From: Nocardia alba NBRC 108234
GTDB lineage: Bacteria > Actinomycetota > Actinomycetes > Mycobacteriales > Mycobacteriaceae
Assembly: GCF_001612665.1 (NCBI RefSeq)
Contig: NZ_BDAX01000046.1
Span: 1 to 47,058, forward strand
Direction of reading: 5' to 3'
DNA length: 47,058 bases
Made by a program: the position numbers and the translations under genes. Below the pieces are notes generated by a model. It did no database searches. It was not told the origin of the DNA and saw only the letters and a list, made by a program, of their open reading frames with translations. Shown in pieces: positions 1 through 8,100 of this stretch. The number at the start of each line of letters is the position of its first letter. Position 1 is the first letter of the stretch.

Positions 1-3000
1 GTCTTGGCCAAAACGGCAAACAGGTGAGTTAATGCGTCGTCTCGCCTGTATGCCTCGGTAATTCGGTGTGCAATGGTCTCAGCTCGGTTTGTGAGCTGAG
101 CCGCCCGTTCTGGATCCGCGATGCCATCGATCTTGGCCAAGCGGGAAAGTACTGCGACCTGTGTCGCTGGATCGGTTGCGTTGTGTGCGATGGTTTCGGC
201 ACGGTCCGGGTCTGATTCAGCGATGACCCCCGCTAGGTGAGCAAGGACTCTGTCCCGCGTTCGCGGAATACTAATGCGGTGAGCAAGGGTTTCTGCACGG
301 TCCGGATCGGTCGCTGCGACGCTCTTCACCACGCGAGCGAGAACGCGATCACTCGGCCAAACGGTTCGGATTTCCGCGCAAATGGTCTCGGCACGGTCCG
401 GATCGGTTTCGGCAATCACTATCGCTACTTCGGCGAGAGCATCGTCCCGCCGAACGCCGCTGAGTCCGCGGGCGATTGACTCGGCACCGTCAGGGTCCAT
501 CCTGGCGATTGCGCTAGCGAACTGCGCGAGCACAGATGCGCGCCTTGAGGAAGAGGCGATCTTGCGGGTGATAGCCTCCGCCTGATCAGCGAGTCTTGCG
601 GCACGGGACGGGTCGGTTATGGCCATTCCCTTGGCCACCGCCGCAAGTACCATTGGTCGCAATCCATGATCGACTACTTCGTTGGCGATGGTTTCGGCGC
701 GGTCGGGGTCGACGCCGAGGATCGCATAGGCCAGCCGCATGCGCGCTTGGTCTTGCATGATAGCTGTTAGTCCGTAGGAGGTAACATCGCCGGGGGCGGC
801 GTCGGTGCGGCCCGGGTCGGCGTTGACACTTGCGCTGCCCGGTTGTGTCTGAGCGGAATCCTGCGGTATGTGATCAGTGAATTTGCGGGTTGCCAGCTCG
901 GCACGCTTGACCAGATCATTTGCCCGCAGCTGATCAATGCCGGCGATCGCGTCAGCGAGAGTGCCGAGTATCTGGGCTTGCAACCAAGTTGCTGAGACCT
1001 CGCGAGCAGCGGCCTCGGCACGGTCGGCCAGTCCAAATGCCTGTACCGGGTCGGTGTCTGAGACGACTGCGGTCATATGGGCGAGAGTCATCCCTCGGAA
1101 CCAGGAGTCGGACTCAAGCAGCTCGCGAACGAGCGCCTCGGCGCGGCCCGGGTCAAACCCTGCGCAGGCAACGAGAACAGGCTGGAGCGAGACACCTTCA
1201 CCGTAGGGACTCCGAGGAAGGCTGCGGGCGATAGCGTCGGCTCGGTCAGCGATTCGCTCGGCGCGCAAATTGTCGGAATCGGCAACGACCCTAGCCACGT
1301 AGAAGAGCACCGTAGCCTGTGCACCGGGATCGGTGATCGCATCGACCAGAACTTCAGCGCGCTCAGCGAGTTCAACGGCTCTAGCCTGGTCTGCCCCTTC
1401 GAGCACCTTCGCAAGCCGAGCGTATCCGTCAGCCCGGATGTGCAGGTGTTCGATCTCGCCGACTATGCGCTCAGCACGGTCTGGATCATCTCCCGCAATT
1501 TCCTCGCTCAGGCTAACGAGTGCGCGGGACTGCCGAACCGGCTGGGGAAAACTGCGGGCCAACGCTTCGGCACGATCGACTTGACCGAGTCGTGCCCTCA
1601 GAACCGGCAGAGACTCATCGAGGTATTCGTTGCGACTATCGATATCGTCGCGGTGGCGTGCCAATTGCGCGGCGGTAAGTAGGTCAGGGGCGTGGTGCTC
1701 GCAGAGCATTCGCTGTACAACACCGATCTCGGTCAACGCAGCCCAGTCGGCCCTGGTACGTGTGTACATCACATCGTGGCGCGCGGCATCCAGGGCTAGG
1801 GTCGCCATACGTGCAGAGGCACCATGTTGCTGCGCCACCGCGAAGTAGCGAGACAGCAGAAAGTCCGGGGTAGAATTTGGCCAGCCCAGATCGCAATAGC
1901 GCTCGGCCCAGGCGTGCAGTCGATCCAGGCTTACGGCTACCAGGGCACCGAGCCGGGTTTCGGCAATGCGCTGCAATGTCTCGTGCGCCAGAGCGTAGAC
2001 CGGATCATGCTCGTGGTGTGATCCGACCGGTTCCGCAACCGCTCGGAAACTCCGCCCTGCCGTCCCGCGCAACAGTCGGTCGATCTCGAATGGTGGCATG
2101 TCGGTAAGCATTTCGAGTTCGGAAATCGACAGACCCTGTGCGGCCGTGATCAACGCCAGCAGTTCCCGGTTTCGTTCAGGCCCGTCGAGCACGGCATCGA
2201 GTTCGGCGACAGCGCGGTCACGGAGCCCTGCTGCGTACTCCGATGGCGCGAGCCGATACCGGCGAGCCGATGCGAGGGGATGGCCGTGCGGGATGGGCAG
2301 GCGTGGACCGTAGCGGGAGGCGACCACGACCCGCAGGCCTTCCTCGGCCAGCGTCGGTAACAGTTCCACGATCGGCGGTGCGCCAGTGTCTTCGTCGAGG
2401 CCGTCGACTACCAGTACCAACCGCCGCCGGTTCGCAGCCTCCTGACGAGCAGCGGTGGCGAGCAGTTCGTTGCAGAGGACGTCGCGGTAGAGCGGTGTGG
2501 TGTCAATGCGGGATTTCTGATCGGGCAACAAGGCCGAGAGCTGGTCGAGGAGTCCGGCGGTGTAGGCCGTGTGGTTGTTTTGGGCCGCGCGCCGATCGGT
2601 GACGAAGAAGCAGACCACTGTCACATCCGAGGGCGGGGTGAGCGCGAAGGTCGACAGCAACGCCGATTTTCCCGCCCACGGTTCACCTTGGACCCACAGA
2701 TACCGCTCGTCGCCTCGACAGAACTGTTCCAGCATGGCGCGCTCGGCGCCGCGGTCAAGCAGTTCGGGCGGCGCGATGGATTCGCGCACCAGCCGCACGT
2801 AGAGGGAGCTGCGCAGCCCGGCAAGATCGGTGCGCGAGCGAGATCGCCTGCTCGGGGTGTCGGCCGCGGCGCGGGTGTGGGCGAGTTCCCATGTTGGCAG
2901 CGCTGTTTCGGGGACCTGGTAGCCGAGCAGGATCTCACGCAGTGTCATCCAGGCGGGAAAACTGGTGCCTTTGACAGTGCCATAGAGCGTAGACGTCGAA

Positions 3001-3146
3001 GCCAGTAGCGGTGCGGCGATCTTTTCGTAGCTAAGACCAGTCTGCTGGTGCAGGTGTTGCAACGCCGCGCTCAGCTCCGCGCGTGTAGTGACTGCATCCG
3101 GGTCCACGATGATCTGCGCTCCCATGTTTCGTGGCAATCGAGTCAT
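1..3146 (-). CDS. STAND-type P-loop NTPase with HTH-like N-terminus and DPDRAE repeats (3' end outside window)
   Basis: An open frame reads on the minus strand from about 3146 to the window edge without a stop, about 1048 codons. Two ATGs fit (3146 and 3125); neither has a convincing ribosome site, so the start is uncertain. The first ~80 residues look like the short helical/HTH-like leader seen in actinobacterial STAND proteins. A linker leads to a Walker A motif (GEPWAGKS, near residue 160) and a Walker B-like strand (RLVLVVDGLDED). The second half has degenerate helical repeats of about 31-33 residues, each with a DPDRAE-like core (plus-strand positions near 198, 295, 391 and 481). STAND NTPases of this shape usually act as signal sensors or conflict switches; no effector domain is visible here. 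It diverges from the small membrane gene at 3192. Its ligand is unknown. Confidence 0.82.
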   Translation of the reverse strand, partial: MTRLPRNMGAQIIVDPDAVTTRAELSAALQHLHQQTGLSYEKIAAPLLASTSTLYGTVKGTSFPAWMTLREILLGYQVPETALPTWELAHTRAAADTPSRRSRSRTDLAGLRSSLYVRLVRESIAPPELLDRGAERAMLEQFCRGDERYLWVQGEPWAGKSALLSTFALTPPSDVTVVCFFVTDRRAAQNNHTAYTAGLLDQLSALLPDQKSRIDTTPLYRDVLCNELLATAARQEAANRRRLVLVVDGLDEDTGAPPIVELLPTLAEEGLRVVVASRYGPRLPIPHGHPLASARRYRLAPSEYAAGLRDRAVAELDAVLDGPERNRELLALITAAQGLSISELEMLTDMPPFEIDRLLRGTAGRSFRAVAEPVGSHHEHDPVYALAHETLQRIAETRLGALVAVSLDRLHAWAERYCDLGWPNSTPDFLLSRYFAVAQQHGASARMATLALDAARHDVMYTRTRADWAALTEIGVVQRMLCEHHAPDLLTAAQLARHRDDIDSRNEYLDESLPVLRARLGQVDRAEALARSFPQPVRQSRALVSLSEEIAGDDPDRAERIVGEIEHLHIRADGYARLAKVLEGADQARAVELAERAEVLVDAITDPGAQATVLFYVARVVADSDNLRAERIADRADAIARSLPRSPYGEGVSLQPVLVACAGFDPGRAEALVRELLESDSWFRGMTLAHMTAVVSDTDPVQAFGLADRAEAAAREVSATWLQAQILGTLADAIAGIDQLRANDLVKRAELATRKFTDHIPQDSAQTQPGSASVNADPGRTDAAPGDVTSYGLTAIMQDQARMRLAYAILGVDPDRAETIANEVVDHGLRPMVLAAVAKGMAITDPSRAARLADQAEAITRKIASSSRRASVLAQFASAIARMDPDGAESIARGLSGVRRDDALAEVAIVIAETDPDRAETICAEIRTVWPSDRVLARVVKSVAATDPDRAETLAHRISIPRTRDRVLAHLAGVIAESDPDRAETIAHNATDPATQVAVLSRLAKIDGIADPERAAQLTNRAETIAHRITEAYRRDDALTHLFAVLAK

Positions 3147-3191
3147 TCGGTGCGTCCAGAGTATTCGGCCGAACACCCCGGGACCGACCCC

Positions 3192-3542
3192 ATGACCAGC
3201 AGTGCTCGCGGCGGGAAGAACGTCGGATGCATTGAATGGCCGGTGGCGCCGATCGTTGCCTTCATGACCACTCAGATCCTCGCCGGAATCGGCGCACTTG
3301 TCCTCATCCTGCAAGCCGCGATCCTCGTCCCCGGCGCGTTGGCCGACTTCCTGCACGCCAGCAAGCGCGTCGTGCTCGCGGTCCGCGAGTTGCGTACCGT
3401 CCTTAACCCACGCATCCGATTGAACTGCGAAGACAACGTGCAGGCCGGTAAGCAGCCCGAAAACGACAACAACCAGCACGCAGCAGGATTCAACGATGTC
3501 ATGAACACAATTGCCCCGGACTCGGCAGCGCCAACGGGGTAG
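3192..3542 (+). CDS. small hypothetical membrane protein
   Basis: A 116-aa frame (ATG 3192; a second ATG at 3264 would give 92 aa). I do not recognise the family. After an N-terminal polar stretch there is one strong hydrophobic segment (MTTQILAGIGALVLILQAAI, starting at the 3264 ATG), followed by a basic, then polar tail. This suggests a single-pass membrane protein. The start is unresolved: the 3264 ATG would place the membrane segment at the N-terminus. It is divergent from the STAND gene on the left and is followed within 100 bp by an IS5-family element. It could still be a chance frame. Confidence 0.45.
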   Translation: MTSSARGGKNVGCIEWPVAPIVAFMTTQILAGIGALVLILQAAILVPGALADFLHASKRVVLAVRELRTVLNPRIRLNCEDNVQAGKQPENDNNQHAAGFNDVMNTIAPDSAAPTG

Positions 3543-3639
3543 ACAGAGACACCACTCAGCGGAGGCCGTGCGGCCCACTGACATCGAAGTGTGACCAGCC
3601 ACTGGCATTTTAGAAGGAAGACGCAACTAAGACCGTGTC

Positions 3640-4113
3640 TCATGTCGCGGATCGAGCCTTGGTCAGTTTCTTGAAACAGGTGAGGGCGGCAGCGAGGGTC
3701 AGGAATCCGAGCAAGTGTTCGGCTTTGCGGTCGTAACGCAGGTTGAGCCGGTGGTAGCCGGTCAACCAGGAGAAGGTCCGTTCCACGACCCACCGATGTC
3801 GCCCGAGGCGGTCACTGCGCTCGACGCCTTTGCGGGCGATACGGACTCCGATACCCCGGTCGGCGACCCAGTGGCGCAGATCAGTGATGTCGTAAGCCTT
3901 GTCCGCGTGCAGTTTCGCAGGCTTACGCCGCCGTGGCCCGCGTCGTGACCGCACCGCCGGAATCGCCCGCACCAGCGGTCGCAGTGCTTCCGCGTCGTTG
4001 GTGTTGGCCGCCGAAACAGCCACGGCCAGTGGGATTCCCGCGCGGTCGGTGAGGATGTGCAGCTTGGAGCCGGGTTTGCCGCGGTCGACTGGGCTCGGCC
4101 CGGTCATCGGACC
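3640..4113 (-). CDS. IS5-family transposase OrfB (-1 frame, DDE catalytic half)
   Basis: Continuation of the transposase in the -1 frame, from the slippery site to the TGA at 3640-3642. It reads DRGKPGSKLHILTDRAGIPL, then ADKAYD and the VVERTFSWL block with the DDE glutamate (RHRWVVERTFSWLTGYHRL), and ends in a basic tail. The open frame extends upstream to 4305, but that part is antisense noise. It is probably made only as an OrfA-OrfB fusion. The near-identical end sequence in the relic at 4513 shows the family has inserted here more than once. Confidence 0.85.
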   Translation of the reverse strand, partial: GPMTGPSPVDRGKPGSKLHILTDRAGIPLAVAVSAANTNDAEALRPLVRAIPAVRSRRGPRRRKPAKLHADKAYDITDLRHWVADRGIGVRIARKGVERSDRLGRHRWVVERTFSWLTGYHRLNLRYDRKAEHLLGFLTLAAALTCFKKLTKARSAT

Positions 4114-4463
4114 CCCTTTTTCGCGCGTACCGATGCTCCATCGATCACCGCTCGTGACCAGTCGATCAGGCCCGAGCTGCCGAGTTCGTCGAGAACAGCG
4201 TGATGCAGACGCCGCCACACACCGGCTCGGGTCCATACCGTGAACCGGCGATGTGCGGTAGGAACGCTGACATCGAACGACGGCGGCAATAACCGCCACA
4301 CGCAACCGATGGTCAGCACGAACACCACCGCGGTGAACACTGCCCGCTGATCGGTCGGCGCGGTACCACCACCCTGACTACGTGCCCGGAACACCGGCAG
4401 CAACGGTTCGACGATCACCCACAACTCATCCGGCACCAACCGCCGTGACAACTCGTCCACCAC
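4104..4463 (-). CDS. IS5-family transposase OrfA (zero frame)
   Basis: 119-aa N-terminal half of an IS5-family transposase. It starts MVDELSRRLVPDELWVIVEP and contains the usual helix-rich DUF4096-like region (RAVFTAVVFVLTIGCVWRLL, then TAHRRFTVWTRAGVWRRLH). It ends just after the first catalytic-strand region (IDWSRAVIDGASVRAKKG), which carries the first Asp of the DDE triad (VIDGAS). Alone it lacks the rest of the catalytic domain. A -1 frameshift at 4113-4119 would join it to OrfB, giving about 274 aa, the normal length for this group. Confidence 0.88.
   Translation of the reverse strand: MVDELSRRLVPDELWVIVEPLLPVFRARSQGGGTAPTDQRAVFTAVVFVLTIGCVWRLLPPSFDVSVPTAHRRFTVWTRAGVWRRLHHAVLDELGSSGLIDWSRAVIDGASVRAKKGVR
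4113..4119 (-). promoter_or_regulatory. programmed -1 frameshift heptamer A AAG GGG
   Basis: On the minus strand the zero-frame codons are AAA AAG GGG, so A4119-AAG-GGG is a canonical X XXY YYZ slippery heptamer in the correct phase. It lies just before the OrfA stop (CGA TGA). Slipping back one base gives exactly the frame that carries the second half of the transposase. The same layout is known for several IS5-family groups. I did not identify a downstream stimulatory structure. Confidence 0.8.
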
Positions 4464-4512
4464 GACTGAACATCATGCCCCACAACCGGTTACGACGTAA
4501 GACACAGTCTAA

Positions 4513-4985
4513 GAGCGTGTCTCATGTCGCTGATCGGGCTTTCACCAGTTTCTTGTAACAGGTCAACGCCGCTGCCAGTGTGAGGAACCCTCAGTAGTGA
4601 GTGTCGTTGCGGGCTATGCGAACCCCGATTCCTCGATCCCGCACCCAGTCCCGTAGTTCGTGGTGGTCAAAAGCCTTGTCTGCGTGAAACTTTCCCGGCT
4701 TGCGTTGACACGGACCGCATCGGAAACGGATCGCCGGGATCGCTCGCACCAACGGTCGCACAGCAGCGGCGTCAGGTGTGTTGGCCGCCGAGACCGCGAC
4801 TGTCAACGGTATCTTCGCCCGGTCCGACAGTACGAGTAGTTTCGAGCCCGACTTGCCCCGATCGAGGATTCGGCTCGGTCATCGGGCCTCCTCTTTTGCT
4901 CGAACCGACGCACCGTCGACCACGACGCGTGACCAGTCGAGCAAACCCTCGCTGCCGAGCTCGTTAACCACGGCGCACTGGCCTT
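4513..4985 (-). pseudogene. decayed second IS5-family copy
   Basis: The left end GAGCGTGTCTCATGTCGC (4513-4530) matches 17 of 18 bases of the intact element's left repeat, and the sequence begins directly after that element's TAA duplication. Minus-strand fragments in shifted frames give recognisable transposase pieces: NELGSEGLLDWSRVVVDGAS near 4975-4915, LTVAVSAANTPDAAAVRPLV near 4805-4745, KFHADKAFD and DRGIGVRIAR near 4690-4620, and a short TCYKKLVKARS tail near 4560-4520. The segment between VRIAR and that tail, which should hold the catalytic glutamate block, is deleted, and the N-terminal third is absent. The right end cannot be placed exactly. Confidence 0.8.
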
Positions 4986-5182
4986 GACCGGTGTGCCATG
5001 CTGACGCGGCGACGAGGACGCCAGTGCCGCGGGTGACAGGCCGCGCTAGCATCAGCCGACAGATTCGGGCGAGTCGATGTGGAGCTGGTTACGAACTGCC
5101 CGGTGAAGCGCTGGACTTCCACCATGGTGTCGGCGCGGGAACGGGTGTCCCGGCGAATATTGGGGCTGACAGCTGAAATGCC

Positions 5183-8100
5183 ATGAGCAACTGTCATGAT
5201 GGGGAGATCGAGAAATCCGTACAGTCGAGCAGCGCGGCAACTCCCATGCCACAGAATCCGGCGCGGCCCCGAATGGCCGGCGCCAGTGGTGGCGTCGCGG
5301 ACAAGCTAGGCAATAAATACGAGTTGGCCTGGGCCATCCGTCACGCTCTGCTCTGCATCCAGAACGAGCGCCGCAGTCTCACGCTCGAAGAGATCGACCC
5401 TGAACTGGCTGACGGCTCAGAGTTCACCTATGTCAACGAGCACGGCGACACCGCGGTGACCCAGGTGAAGCGCCAGAACAACATCACCGATCACTGGACA
5501 ATCGCAGCCCTCAGAGGCCGCGGAGTCTTGTCGGCAGCTGCTCGCCACGTTGCTGCTGGGCGTGAGTTCCACTTCAGTTCGATGACTCCGAGTGGGGCAC
5601 TTCGGGTCATGGCTGGCCTGTCACGGCAATCGGACGACGTACAGGAGTTCCTTGCGCATCAGCTCACGCGCGAGTTGAGACCAACCTTCGATGAGCTGAC
5701 CGCGGCGAATGTCTTCGGAAGCACTGAGGTGGCCTGGCAGACCCTGCGCGGCATGTGGATTGAGATTGAAGTCGAAGAGCAGCTGATCATGACCAACGCC
5801 ATGCTCGCCGACGAGAGCTTGGAGGGCGCGACCGGCAAACTTATGGCGGTGGCCATAGGCGCGGTGCTCCTCGATAACCTGCGCACGCGGATGACGCAAC
5901 GCGACCTCCTTGACGCCCTTGCTCGCGACGGCATCACAAGGCGCGGCTCCCGGGCCACGCGAACGTCCCATGAGCAGGCGGTGGCAACAACCCAGAGCTG
6001 GCGCGGCACGATCGAGCGCGAACTGCTCTCGCCATCTATCAAGAGGCAAGAATCTGCAACTCTCGTCGACCTCATGGCTGCGACCCGCATTGCACTTGTC
6101 GTCGGGGCTGGCGGTGGTGGAAAAAGTACTGTGCTTTACCAGGCTGCGCGCGAGTTCGAGGCGCGGGACGCCGAGGTATTGGCGTTCCGGCTTGACCGCC
6201 GTGGCGCCTTCGGTTCGACCGTCGAACTGGGCATTCAGCTGGGTCTTTCGATCTCGCCGGTTGCGGCGTTGCGACAGGCGGCAGACGGCCGCGACGCCTT
6301 CCTGATCATCGATCAACTCGACGCTGTGTCGCTAGTGTCCGGGCGCCTCTCGGAGCGCTACGACGTCATTGCCGATCTCATTCAAGAAGCAACGGCGGTT
6401 GACGGGGTGCGCGTCATCTTGGCCTGCCGACTATTCGACGTCGAGAACGACCACCGCATCCGCAAACTCGATGCGCGGAACGATGTCGAGCGCCTGACCG
6501 TCGAGCCGCTACCTGACGAAGCCGCGGCGGGCGCCGTCTCAGCCATGGGTCTCGATCCCGGCTTGCTCACTGCTACGCAACGTGCACTCCTCCGGTCACC
6601 GCTTAACCTCGTCTTGCTGGAGACGATCGCCGACCAGCCAGGTGCCCTGAACTTCACCTCTCGCGGATCGCTGTTCGAAGCCTTCTGGCTGCGCAAAGAG
6701 CAGACCTCCGAGGAACGACGGCCCGGAACATTGTTCAACGACGTGCTGGCCCGGATCGCCCACGCCGCGAGCGACAACCAGACGTTGTCCGTACCCGTCG
6801 AGATCCTTGGTCCTGGCGACTTCATCAAACACGCTCGGGTCCTCGCCTCCGAACAGGTCATTGCGATCGAAGACGACCGGGTCTCCTTCTTTCACGAGAC
6901 GTTCTTCGACTTCACGTTCGCCCGTCAGTGGCTGTCACGACACCAGTCGATGGTCGAATTCCTTTCCGCCCAAGAGCAAGAACTGTTCCGACGCGCGCAG
7001 GTGCGGCAGATCCTCGAGCTTCTCCGTGAGCGAGATCCCGATCGGTTCCGGACTGAGGTCGAGGCGGCCCTGAGTAGCGCAGATATTCGCTTCCATATTA
7101 AGGAGATGGTGGTTGCCGTCTTCGCGAACGTCAGTGCTCCAACTGTCGAGGATGTCGAACTCGTGCTGCGCCTTGCCGACAGGGAGTCCACGCTCACGAA
7201 ACGGCTTTTGTTGCAGCTCGCACGCCCTACGTGGTTCGGCCCGTTCTACGCCCAGGGTCACATCGAAAGGTGGCTCGATGGCGACGACGCCGCACTACGC
7301 GATAGGAGCGTCAACTGGATGGGCAACGCCGGCGCCGTACATTCCGCCGAGGTCGCTGACCTCCTGACGGCGCGGAAGCAGTCACCCGACTATGTGATGT
7401 GGCTCCGTTGGGTGGCGCAGCTCGCCGACCTGCATCTCCACCGGCGGCTATTCGAGCTGTTGCTGGACGCAATCCGTGCCGGCCAGATCGACCCAGCCGA
7501 TCGCAACCACTGGCTGTCGATACACAAGCTGGCGGAACACCAGCCACTCTGGGCAATCGAGATGCTCAAGGCCTGCTTCGTGGAGAGTCCGTCTGCCCTG
7601 GCGCTCGGTAGTGACGACAAAGTAACGCTCCTCGGCATTCATGAGTACGGCGCCACTCAGATGATCGAGACAGCATGCGAAGCAGAACCTCAAGCGTTCG
7701 CCGAGGCGTTCGTGCCGCACCTGCTGGCAATCATGGAGGTCACGCATTATGACCGCTTCGAGCAGGATCTTCTTCGTGACCGGCATTTCAGTCTGAGGCT
7801 TCGAGCGGAGCCAGGGTACGGCGACGTCGATGACGCGTTGTACAACGGCGTGGCGGACGCGCTCGGGAAGTGTGCGCAGACGTCGCCGGAAGCCATCGAG
7901 TCGATGCTGCGGCTCCTGGCCGCTAACGAATACGATGCAGCGCAGTCGTTGTTGTATCGCGCACTGATTGCTGGGGCCGTGACGTTTGCCTCGTGGGCAG
8001 CCGAGCTGATTCTCCAAGGCGGCAACCGCCTGAAAGCGGGCTATCTGTCCGATTCGCACTGGCTCTCGCGCGAGGTCGTTGAGGCCATAGCGCCGATTGT

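Larger units (their letters stand above)
3631..4509 (-). mobile_element. complete IS5-family insertion sequence (IS427-like), 879 bp
   Basis: The ends are imperfect inverted repeats: GACCGTGTCTCATGTCGC at 3631-3648 and its counterpart GACTGTGTCTTACGTCGT read on minus from 4509 to 4492 (14 of 18 match). The element is flanked by a 3-bp direct repeat TAA (3628-3630 and 4510-4512), as expected for the short T-A-rich target duplications of IS5-family elements. It holds a two-frame transposase joined by a slippery site. The transposase stop codon lies inside the left inverted repeat. The reading frames look undamaged, so the element may still be active. Confidence 0.9.

Noticed and set aside
1077..1682. 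A plus-strand open frame of 201 codons
   Set aside because: It is antisense to the conserved STAND gene and has no domain.
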